Part shown: piece after piece, positions 1 to 8,033 of the stretch
How the letters are laid out: each line of letters opens with the position of its first letter
Numbering within the stretch: position 1 is the first letter of the stretch
Source of the DNA: Marispirochaeta sp.
Lineage (GTDB): Bacteria > Spirochaetota > Spirochaetia > JC444 > Marispirochaetaceae
Reading direction: 5' to 3'
DNA: 64,000 nucleotides
Assembly: GCF_963668165.1 (NCBI RefSeq)
Contig: NZ_OY764214.1
Location: forward strand, 1 to 64,000
Program-made: the position numbers and the translations under genes
Notes under the pieces: generated by a model
What the model was told of the DNA's origin: nothing
The model's database searches: none
The model's input: only the letters and a program-made list of their open reading frames with translations

Positions 1-67
1 AGTCTTTGAAGGAGATTCCGGAGAAACAGCGGTGAGCGTGCTATATTCTTTCCAGGAAGGAAGGACA

Positions 68-226
68 ATGATGGAAGAGTATCCCCCGGTCGAACTGCAG
101 CAGCTGCTCAAGGCGCATACCCATTATGTGACGAATACAGACGATGAAACGCCAGCTGAACAGAACATTATAACAGATACTGTCCCGGAACGGCTGCGGA
201 GATGGCTCAAGCTGGTGAATAATTGA
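68..226 (+). CDS. small hypothetical protein (52 aa)
   Basis: Begins at an ATG preceded by a strong purine-rich ribosome binding site (AGGAAGGAAGG) and ends at a TGA 15 bases before the end of the convergent rsmD. The product is acidic in its middle part and ends in a basic, amphipathic stretch (RLRRWLKLVNN). I do not recognise a family. The same frame is open back to base 2, so a longer form or the tail of a gene from the left cannot be excluded. Another frame (SLKEIPEKQR, stop at 33-35) looks like the end of a separate upstream gene, and the placement of the Shine-Dalgarno favours the start chosen here. Confidence 0.5.
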   Translation: MMEEYPPVELQQLLKAHTHYVTNTDDETPAEQNIITDTVPERLRRWLKLVNN

Positions 227-241
227 GAGTACTTTTTCGTC

Positions 242-769
242 TTACCGGGCGAATCGATAGAAACCAAGTTGGGACCTGCCGAAATGCCGCAGATCGAAGC
301 GGGTAAGGGCCCCGATGCTCTCTCCAGGGTCGTCCTCTTCAGGAAAGTGAATCATCAAAAGGCCGTCTTCCTTTAAGCGCCTTTCCGACATGCGGATGAA
401 GTCCCTTTTCCCGCCAAGGGGGAAAGGCGGGTCAAGATAGATGCAGTCGAACAGGTTGTCGCCGGTTTTCAGAAAGCGCTCTGCACCCATAATATGCGCT
501 TGTATCGGTGTGTCCACCATGGAAATATTTTGCAGCAGCACGGAGCGTTTACCCCGGTCCTTCTCTACCAGGACCACCGGTTCTGCGCCCCGGGACGCCG
601 CTTCTATACCAACCACCCCGGATCCGGAAAAAAGATCCAGAAAGGATTCTCCCGCGATATTTCCCAGGATATTAAAGAGGGACTCCCGCATCCGGTCCAT
701 TGCCGGTCGTATGACTCCCCTGGGGCATTTTACAGTTCTGCCGCGGTAGCGGCCTCCGGTTACGCGCAT
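242..769 (-). CDS. rsmD: 16S rRNA (guanine(966)-N2)-methyltransferase RsmD
   Basis: A 175-aa SAM-dependent methyltransferase that would modify G966 of 16S rRNA during small-subunit assembly. The N-terminus MRVTGGRYRGR and the following RPAMDRMRESLFNIL are family signatures. The SAM-binding loop is FLDLFSGSGVVGIEAASRGA (about residues 43-62) and the catalytic N6/N2-type motif is DPPF (about 113-116). Length is normal for the family. Its ATG directly follows the recG stop codon (TGAATG) with GGAGG just upstream inside the recG end, so the two are co-transcribed and probably translationally coupled. Confidence 0.93.
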   Translation of the reverse strand: MRVTGGRYRGRTVKCPRGVIRPAMDRMRESLFNILGNIAGESFLDLFSGSGVVGIEAASRGAEPVVLVEKDRGKRSVLLQNISMVDTPIQAHIMGAERFLKTGDNLFDCIYLDPPFPLGGKRDFIRMSERRLKEDGLLMIHFPEEDDPGESIGALTRFDLRHFGRSQLGFYRFAR

Positions 770-2841
770 TCAGCCTCCGTTGATAATGTCTTCTTCAAAA
801 GGCCGGGTCCGATTGATAACCTGCCGCAGCAGCGAGTTTTCCGGCTGCAGTAGACCCGGATCTTTCTGCAGTATCTCCCGAGCCAGATTGCGGGCCTTGA
901 GCATGGTTCCGCCATCCGCCACGGGGTCGGCAAAGCGGAGCCGTAAAAACCCGGCTTGTTCGGTCCCGGTCAGGTTGCCCGGGCCGCGGATCTTCAGGTC
1001 CTCTTCTGCCACAGCAAAACCGTCGGCATACTCCATCATGACCTTGAGCCGCTGCTTTCCTTCCTCGCTCAGTTCGGGGGTATACACCAGGAAAAGGTAG
1101 CTCTGGAAAGGTCCTCTGCCGACCCGTCCCCGAAGCTGATGCAGCGCTGCGAGTCCGAATCGTTCGGCGTGTTCTACTACCATGCAGGTCGCGTTGGGGA
1201 CATCCACTCCGACCTCGACAACGCTGGTGGAGACCAGGATATCGATCTTTCCTGAACTGAAATCCCTCATTGCAGCGACCTTTTGTTCTTCATCCAGACG
1301 GGAATGGATCGAGTCCGAGCCTGAAATCGGAAAACCTTTTCTTCAGGGCTTCGAACATGCCTTCCGCATCCTTCAGTTCCATTTTACTGCTTTCGGAAAT
1401 AAGGGGATAGACGCAATAGGCCTGCCTGCCGGCCTGCACCTCTTTTCTGATCCAGTTATAGACCTTTTCTTCCCGGCCCATACGGGCAAGGTGGGTAATC
1501 ACCGGTTTGCGCCCGGGGGGCATGGTCCTGATAGTTGAGACATCAAGATCACCGAAAACCGTCATAGCCAGGGTCCGCGGAATGGGGGTCGCGGTCATAA
1601 CCAGCATGTCCGGTTCCTCACCCTTCTTTGCCAGGGCAACCCGCTGCAGGACCCCGAAACGCTGCTGTTCGTCGATGATTGCCAGGCCCAGGCGGTTAAA
1701 ACGTACCCCTTCGGAGAAGAGGGCGTGGGTGCCGATAACAAGGTCGATCTCTCCGGATTCCAGCCTGGAGAGCAGTTCTCCCCGGGCCTGGGACTGTACG
1801 GAGCCTGTAAGGAGAGCTATGCGCACCTCCGCGGGTTTCAGAAGACGGGCGGCGTTTTCCGCGTGCTGTCGGGCCAGGAGCTCCGTGGGGGCCATAAAGG
1901 CAACCTGCTCTTCCGCTTCGATATTTTCACAGGCCGCGAGAAAGGCGGTAAGGGTCTTGCCGCTGCCAACGTCTCCCTGAATAAGCCGTGCCATTGGTCT
2001 TGGGGTGTTCAAGTCTTCCCGGATCTCCTTAAGGGTCGTTTTCTGGTCCGGTGTCAGCTCGAAGGGCAGGGCTTCGATTACCCGGCGGGCAAGACTGCCG
2101 GAGGTCTTTGTTCGCTTCCGGCGGCCGGCGCGGAGATTCAAGGCCCGGCGTGCAATTGTCAGCTGCAGGTAAAAGAACTCCTCCCAGGCAAGGGACCGGC
2201 GGGCCCGTTTCGCATCGGCAAGGGTTTGGGGAGAATGAAGATCCTGCAGCTGCTCGCGCTTGCTGACGGATGTTCCTTCCGTGGCGTACACAGGAGGAAT
2301 TTCATCTTCTATTTCGGTTGAATATTCCCTGAATGCATAAAGTACAGCTTTGCGGATTGTTCCCTGGCGTATATCAGCTCCTGCGGGATAGATGGGAACA
2401 AGTGTCCCGAAGGCACTGAGATTGTCTGGAGTATCCGCGGCTTCAAACTCGAATGCCGATGATTGAATCTCTCCGAAGCGGTAGGGAAAACTGCCCGTAG
2501 ATCCTGATTTTTGCACCGATATGGAGTTTTCGCTGCAGAAAATTGCGGCCGAAACAGTTTAAGGCAGCTCTGCCGGATGAGTCTTCGATCCAGACTTTTA
2601 ATGTCCGCTTTCTGCCGAAACCGAACCAGTCGTAGGCGATAACCGTGGCGGTGGTATTAACCGGCCGTCCGGAGAGACCTTCGGTCAGGCTGACCCCGGT
2701 TTTCCGATCTTCGTAGCTTCTGGGGGCATGCAGCAGAAGGTCTCCAAGGGTCCTGACTCCCAGCCCGGCAAAAGCCTCTGCTGTTCTCGGCCCGATTCCT
2801 TTGAGCTCCTGGATTGGTGTGTGCAGCTCCCGCAGAAACAC
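770..2841 (-). CDS. recG: ATP-dependent DNA helicase RecG (two apparent frameshifts)
   Basis: RecG remodels stalled replication forks and Holliday junctions. The span corresponds to about 690 aa, the usual length. The N-terminal wedge domain begins FLRELHTPIQELKGIGPRTA from a GTG start nine bases after the yggT stop. Helicase motifs follow: Walker A GDVGSGKTLTA, the box IIDEQQRFGV, MTATPIPRTLAMT, and QLRGRVGRG near the C-terminus. The reading frame is broken twice: near 2487-2490, where an A4 run (T4 on the coding strand) needs one base less to give YGQFPYRFGE, and near 1308-1312, where one extra base separates FRLGL from HSRLDEEQKVAAMRDF. Both sides are well conserved, so single-base sequence errors are more likely than gene decay. 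Confidence 0.9.
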
Positions 2842-2850
2842 GTGAACAGC

Positions 2851-3438
2851 TTAGAATGGCAGGGAAGCCAGGAGCCGCTGAATATGGTAGAAGATGAGGT
2901 TGCCGAACAGGCGGGTTAAAAGAAGAATGGCACCGCTGAGAGCAAGTCCGTCTGGTAGGTAACATTCTGTCCCCGGAAGATATGCCGGGAAATAAAGCGC
3001 AGGATCGGTGCAATAATAATATCCAGGGTTTGAATAAAGGGAGATACAGTTGATGTACGCAGCAGAAGGGTAACAAATCTGATCAGGATCAGGATGAAAA
3101 AAAAGGTCAGCAGCCAGCCGACGGCGCCCCAGAGGGAGCCGACAATGATTGCGAGAACAATTCCCAGGGGAAATATTGCCTGTCAGGGCTATGCGGTTGG
3201 TAATGTTCAGAATAATGACCAGTACTATCAGCGCGGCCAAAGGAGAGAAATCCATGGCGCCGGTCCGCAGAAAGGGGAATCGGCGGAACCAGTAGAGGTA
3301 TGGATCGGTAATTGAGCGCAGGATCTCCATGGCCCTTCCGTAACTTGCTCCCTGGAACCAGGTCATCAGAACCCGTATAAAGATCAGAATCATGTACACC
3401 GACAGGGCACCGGAGATAAAACGCATTACCTGCTGCAT
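2851..3438 (-). CDS. YggT family integral membrane protein (two apparent frameshifts)
   Basis: A membrane protein of the YggT family with two repeats of the YggT unit, about 195 aa if frames are joined. The first repeat is clear (MQQVMRFISGALSVYMILIF, then RSITDPYLYWFRRFPF). The second is read in another frame as IVLAIIVGSLWGAVGWLLTF, then SPFIQTLDIIIAPILRFISR, and the tail returns to the first frame (LALSGAILLLTRLFGNLIFY). The shifts lie near 3165-3185 and near 2935-2960. It starts 3 bases after the dnaE stop, with the Shine-Dalgarno AAGGAG overlapping that stop. The precise role of YggT proteins is not established; some are linked to osmotic tolerance and cell-envelope insertion. Confidence 0.75.
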   Translation of the reverse strand: MQQVMRFISGALSVYMILIFIRVLMTWFQGASYGRAMEILRSITDPYLYWFRRFPFLRTGAMDFSPLAALIVLVIILNITNRIALTGNISPGNCSRNHCRLPLGRRRLAADLFFHPDPDQICYPSAAYINCISLYSNPGYYYCTDPALYFPAYLPGTECYLPDGLALSGAILLLTRLFGNLIFYHIQRLLASLPF

Positions 3439-3441
3439 AAA

Positions 3442-6400
3442 CTACTCCTTCCAGACTTCTTCGATTAATGGATGGGACCCGATTTTCGGTATTACCTCCG
3501 GGCTTGTGGAGAGCTGAGCGTTGGCGCGGATTATTATTTCCCGGCCGGCGCTGCTGTTGCCAAGATGAAGATAAACGGCACAATCGCCGCTGTGCTCAAT
3601 CAGGGCCGAACGGAATTCGTACAGAAGCTCTTCATCGTGAACATCCCGGGATATCCGGATATGGATCTCGGATATCGAGGCTTCTTTTAATTGCGCGGGG
3701 TCGATAATCCTGTCCACAAGAAACTTCGGGTCTTCCTTGTTTTATCAATTTTGCCTTCAAGACCGATTACCATGTCCACCGTTACCTGATCGCGGAGCTG
3801 TGCCCAGGTTTTGGGAAAGAAGATCAATTCCATGGAGCCGTTGAAGTCTTCGTACATGGCAAAAGCCATCTGGTCGCCTTTTTTTGTTATGATTGTCCGC
3901 AGGGATTTAATCATTCCCAGCAGGGTATAGCTTTTCTCCGTCGCTGCGTTTTCTGCCCGGGAGACATTCAGGTTTACGCATTTTTTAAAGATATCCCGGT
4001 ACTTGTCCAGCGGGGTGTCCGGAGAAGTAGTTCCCCAGATTCTCTTTTTCCATGCGCAGAAGCTCCATCTGGTCAAACTCCTGCTGTGGCTCGAACTCAA
4101 AACTTGACATGCTTGCTTCGTCGGCGGGATCAAAGAGGGATGTCTGTCCGAACTCGCGGCCCTCCTTCTGCTTTATTGTCCACTCCAGTACCTGCTCCAG
4201 GTTTCCCAGCAGGGTCGCGCGGTTGAGTCCAAAGCGGTCGAAGAGTCCGGCCTGGATCAGTGTCTCAATAACCCGGCGGTTGACGGTTTTCAGATCGATC
4301 CGGTCGAGGAAGTCGGTAAATGAGTCATAGGGGCCTTCCTCTTCCCGTATCCTGATTATCTCTTCCACCGCCCCGGAACCAACGTTTTTGATGCCCTGGA
4401 GGCCGTAGAAAATCTTTCCGTCTACTACGGTAAAGGTCTTTTCCGACAGGTTTATGTCCGGCGGAAGGATCTCGATCCCCATCTCTTTGGCGCCAGTAAG
4501 GTAATCCGAGAAGGCGTCGGGGCTGTTTATTTCGTTGGTCAGGTTGGCAGCCATGAACTCCGCCGGGTAGTTGGCCTTCAGATAGGCTGTTTTGTAGGCC
4601 ACAACGGAGTAGGCTGCGGCGTGGGACTTGATTAAAACCATAACCGGCGAAGGGTTTCAGCATTTCGAAGATGTCGTCGGCGAGTTTCTTGTCGTAGCCA
4701 CGGGATGCGGCTCCTTCAAGGAATTCCTTCTTCATCTTCTCCATCTCTCTCTCTTTTTTCTTACCCATGGCGCGGCGCAGAATGTCCGCTTTGCCCAGAG
4801 AAAAACCGCCGATGATCTGGGCTACCTGCATAACCTGTTCCTGGTAGACAATGACCCCGTAGGTGGGTTCCAGAATCTCCTGCAGGTCCGGATGGGGGTA
4901 GCGGATCGGCGCGCGGCCCATCTTGGAGTCGATTGTACTGTGGGATAAACTGCATTGGCCCGGGGCGGTAGAGGGCGTTCAGGGCTATGAGCTCTTCGAT
5001 ACTGGCGGGCCTGGCCTGTTTAAGAATTCCCTGCATGCCGGGAACTTTCGAACTGAAAGACTGCGGTGCTTTTTCCCTCTCCCAGCATTTTAAAGGTAGC
5101 CGGGTCATCCTCGGGGGACGGCTTCGATATCAAATTCCGGATTGATCTTGCGGATCAGTTTTTTCCGTGTTCTTGATCAGCGTCAGGGTCTTGAGACCCA
5201 GGAAGTCCATCTTTACAAGACCGCACTCCTCCAGCTGATCCATGGTAAACTCGGTGGAGACCTGCCCGGTTTTGGAGTCCTTGTAGAGGGGGACGTAATC
5301 CGTCAGTTTGCTGCGGCCGATGACCATACCGCAGGCGTGGGTCGACGAGTGGCGGTTCATGCCTTCCAGTACCAGGGCGGTATCAATCAGCCGGCGGTAG
5401 ATTCCTCCCTTTTCACGGTACTCCTTGAGCCGCGGTTCCATCTCCAGGGCCTTTTCGAGATTGATCTTCGGACCCTCGGGAACAAGTTTACTGATCTCGT
5501 TGGACTCGTTAAAAGGAATATCCAGCACCCGGGCCACGTCTTTCAGTACGGCTTTGGTTTTCAGGGTTCCGAAGGTACAGATGGCTCCCACCTTGTCGGC
5601 ACCGTACTTGCGGGTAACGTAATCGATGACCTCTCCCCGCCGTTCGAAGCAGAAGTCGACGTCAAAGTCGGGCATGGATACCCGTTCGGGATTCATAAAG
5701 CGCTCAAAAAGGAGGCTGTACTTTAAGGGATCAATATCGGTAATCCGCATGGCATAGGCCACAAGGCTTCCCGCTCCGGAGCCGCGCCCCGGGCCGACAG
5801 GTATGCCGTTTTTGCGGGCAAAGTCGATAAAGTCCCACACGATTAGAAAATAGCCGGTAAAGCCCATTCCCTGAATAACACTGAGCTCGTACTCGGCCCG
5901 CTTCCGGATCTCTTCGCTTATTTCAGGATAGAGCTTTTCCAGTCCCTGGTAGACGATGTGGCGCATAAACTCTTCGGGACTGGAGAACTCATCAGGGATC
6001 TCGTAATCCGGGAGCAGTGGGCCGGGGAGGGGTATCTCGAGACTGCACTGCTCGGCGATTCTTACAGTATTTGCCAAGGCCTCCGGGGTCTCCTTGAAGA
6101 TGGCGGCCATCTCGTCGGGAGTCTTAAAGTAGAACTCCTGACTGTCAAAGCGCATGCGTTTCTCGTCGGAGGCCTTTTTACCGGTGCCGATGCAGATCAG
6201 GATATCCTGGGCCTCGGCGTGTTCTTTTTCCAGGTAGTGAATATCGTTGGTTGCTATCAGGGGGATCCCTGTCTCCCTGGAAAGTTCTATTATCCGGGGA
6301 TTTACCTGCTTCTGTTCAGGGATGCCGTGGTCCTGCAGTTCAAGATAGAAGCCCTCCGGGCCAAAAAGCCCTCGATAGAACTCCGCCGCTTTTTTTGCTT

Positions 6401-6863
6401 CTTCGTACTGTCCGTTCACCAGGTGGGTCGGGATCTCTCCGGCCAGGCAGGCGGAGGTACAGATCAGGCCTTCGGCATGCTCTTTGAGAAGATCATTATC
6501 AATACGGGGTTTATAGTAAAAACCGTCCAGATACCCTTGAGAAACCAGGACCAGCAGGTTTTGATACCCCTTTTTGTTCTTTGCAAGCAGTACGAGATGG
6601 TAATACTTGTTCTGGTTTTCCGAACCGCTTTTTACCAGCCTCGATTTAGGCGCTACGTAGAACTCACAGCCGATGATGGGATTGATTCCGCGCTTTTTAC
6701 ACTCTTTGTAAAAACGCAGAACCCCGAACATGTTGCCGTGATCTGTCAGGGCCAGGTGCTTCATGCCCAGCCCGGCGGCCTTTGCGACCAGTTTATCGAT
6801 ACTTGCCGCCCCGTCCAGGAGCGAATAGTCGGAATGGTTATGGAGATGAACAAATTCCGGCAT
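3442..6863 (-). CDS. dnaE: DNA polymerase III alpha subunit (multiple apparent frameshifts)
   Basis: The replicative polymerase, about 1140 aa when frames are joined. The N-terminal PHP domain starts MPEFVHLHNHSDYSLLDGAA; the polymerase core contains IPVGPGRGSGAGSLVAYA and MPDFDVDFCFERRGEVIDYV with its catalytic aspartates. The fingers and HhH region run through LNALYRPGPMQFIPQY, YQEQVMQVAQIIGGFSLGKAD and FAGYGFNKSHAAAYS. An OB domain (TKKGDQMAFAMYEDF...GSMELIFFP) and a C-terminal domain (EIHIRISRDVHDEELLYEFR) close it. At least seven single-base shifts are visible, near 5160, 5115, 5037, 4925, 4640, 4015 and 3715; for most, removing one base from a short run restores the family sequence. An intact dnaE is required for life, so these are probably sequencing indels. 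First gene of the dnaE-yggT-recG-rsmD group. Confidence 0.93.
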
Positions 6864-6936
6864 GGTTCCCCTCTTGATGATGCAACTATACCGCTAACAG
6901 AAAGACCTGTAAAGCAAGGTTATGGGGTTTTTCGTA

Positions 6937-6980
6937 TTGACTAAAAATCTTTGTTGTGTTAAATTGCACATACAGTGTAA
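6937..6980 (+). promoter_or_regulatory. promoter with TetR-type operator (site 1)
   Basis: TTGACT (6937-6942), a 17-base spacer and TAAATT (6960-6965) form a sigma70-like promoter. An imperfect dyad TTGCAC-ATACA-GTGTAA (6964-6980) overlaps the -10 box. Almost the same dyad occurs twice around the promoter of the MMPL gene at 7.95-8.01 kb, so the neighbouring TetR protein is the likely repressor. The promoter drives the small lipoprotein that starts at 7039. Confidence 0.65.
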
Positions 6981-7038
6981 AAAGTGAACAAAGAGTATAT
7001 TCTATATACGATGTGAAATCTATTTTAGGAGGCGCCCT

Positions 7039-7176
7039 GTGAAGCGTTGTGTTTTACTGATTACCGGATCTCTTCTCGTACTTTCTTTGCTCAGCGGATG
7101 TATACATCTGAAAGAGTTCACCCCGGATGAGCTGGATCGCTTAAGTTACACCGGAACCAGCCAGGTCCGGCAATAA
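7039..7176 (+). CDS. small lipoprotein (45 aa)
   Basis: A GTG start follows an AGGAGG ribosome binding site. The product has a basic N-terminus, a hydrophobic core and a lipobox LLSGC (Cys at residue 21), followed by only about 25 residues (IHLKEFTPDELDRLSYTGTS). This is the layout of entericidin-like or other very small lipoproteins, but I cannot name a family. It sits under a promoter overlapped by the same operator as the downstream export operon and is followed by a clear terminator, so it is a separate, co-regulated transcript next to tetR. Confidence 0.7.
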   Translation: MKRCVLLITGSLLVLSLLSGCIHLKEFTPDELDRLSYTGTSQVRQ

Positions 7177-7208
7177 GAACTCTCTACAACAGCTTGTACT
7201 GCATTGCG

Positions 7209-7241
7209 AACCCGCTGTAAAAGCTGCAGCGGGTTTTTTTT
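7209..7241 (+). terminator. rho-independent terminator
   Basis: The stem AACCCGCTG / CAGCGGGTT (7209-7217 with 7227-7235) has a nine-base loop and is followed by a run of T. It ends the transcript of the small lipoprotein before tetR. Confidence 0.85.
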
Positions 7242-7261
7242 CTTCGTCACAGAGGGTATAC

Positions 7262-7275
7262 TTACTGCGCAGTAA
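7262..7275. promoter_or_regulatory. perfect 14-bp palindrome upstream of tetR
   Basis: TTACTGCGCAGTAA is its own reverse complement and lies 26 bases before the tetR start codon. It differs from the TTGCAC-N5-GTGTAA dyads, so it may be bound by another regulator, be a second recognition form, or have no role. Confidence 0.3.
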
Positions 7276-7301
7276 ATCTATTTTAACTAAGGAAAGTTCG
7301 T

Positions 7302-7946
7302 ATGGGAATAATTGAACGCAAGCTTCGTGATAAAAAACGCCGCACAGAAGAGATTATTAACGCGGCACGGCGAATCTTCATGCGAAAGGGCTATACCGAT
7401 GCCACGATGCTTGATATTGCCGAAGAGTCGGAGCTGAGCCGCAGAACTCTTTACCTCTATTTCAAGAGTAAAGAGGAAATCTCTTTTGAACTGATGTATG
7501 AAGCCTTTACTGCCCTCTATCAGCGGCTTCTGGATTCCTATGCCGGCGACGGAACAGCCCTGGACAAACTTAATCGTTTCAAGCATGCCTACCTTGCCTT
7601 TTATAATGAGGATTTTGACAACTTCTATTTTACCGTCTATTTTAATGTAAAACTGAACCTTAAGAATATGCAGGAAGGCGATGCCGAGCAATGTTTTGAA
7701 GTAATACAACAGATTATTACTCTTTTGACGCGGATAATCGAAGAAGGAATCCGGGAAGGCATTTTTCGCTTTCTACCGGATGCCCGGCGGTCCGCTTTCG
7801 TGCTGGCAGAAATGATTCAGGCCTCGATGCAGCAGATTGCTACACGGCGGGATGTTTTTCGTCTCTCCTCAGATTACTCGGAAGGTGATGTTCTCGCTGA
7901 ACTCTTCGACCTGGCGGTACATTCGATAATAGCGCATACAAAGTAG
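7302..7946 (+). CDS. TetR/AcrR family transcriptional regulator
   Basis: A 214-aa one-component repressor. The N-terminal helix-turn-helix is evident at about residues 14-60 (IINAARRIFMRKGYTDATML, then DIAEESELSRRTLYLYFKSK), the standard TetR motif. The rest is a helical ligand-binding domain that does not allow the ligand to be named. The gene lies between a small lipoprotein and an MMPL/RND exporter. The three similar dyads at 6964-6980, 7950-7966 and 7995-8011 are the likely binding sites, which would make it the local repressor of both. ATG start after AAGGAAAG. Confidence 0.88.
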   Translation: MGIIERKLRDKKRRTEEIINAARRIFMRKGYTDATMLDIAEESELSRRTLYLYFKSKEEISFELMYEAFTALYQRLLDSYAGDGTALDKLNRFKHAYLAFYNEDFDNFYFTVYFNVKLNLKNMQEGDAEQCFEVIQQIITLLTRIIEEGIREGIFRFLPDARRSAFVLAEMIQASMQQIATRRDVFRLSSDYSEGDVLAELFDLAVHSIIAHTK

Positions 7947-7949
7947 AAA

Positions 7950-8011
7950 ATGCACACAGAGTGTTGACCTTCTTTGGATTTTTGTTTATTCTAAATGCAC
8001 ATAGAGTGTAA
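7950..8011 (+). promoter_or_regulatory. promoter flanked by two TetR-type operators (sites 2 and 3)
   Basis: TTGACC (7964-7969), 17 bases, then TATTCT (7987-7992) make a promoter for the MMPL operon. It is bracketed by ATGCAC-ACAGA-GTGTTG (7950-7966), which overlaps the -35 box, and by ATGCAC-ATAGA-GTGTAA (7995-8011), just after the -10 box. Occupying either site would block polymerase. The second operator begins only 3 bases after the tetR stop codon. Confidence 0.7.
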
Positions 8012-8033
8012 ATAATGCATCAGGAGTAATTTT

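Noticed and set aside
2-67. In-frame N-terminal extension of the small protein at 68-226 back to the window edge
   Set aside because: The Shine-Dalgarno AGGAAGGAAGG directly before 68 fits a start there, and another frame ends with a plausible C-terminus at 33-35; neither can be settled without the sequence to the left.
770-2841. recG as a true pseudogene
   Set aside because: Both breaks are one-base changes and all helicase motifs are intact, as in the neighbouring essential dnaE, which shows the same type of breaks.
6864-7038. Second terminator or riboswitch between dnaE and the small lipoprotein
   Set aside because: Only the promoter and operator are supported; no stable conserved structure is seen.
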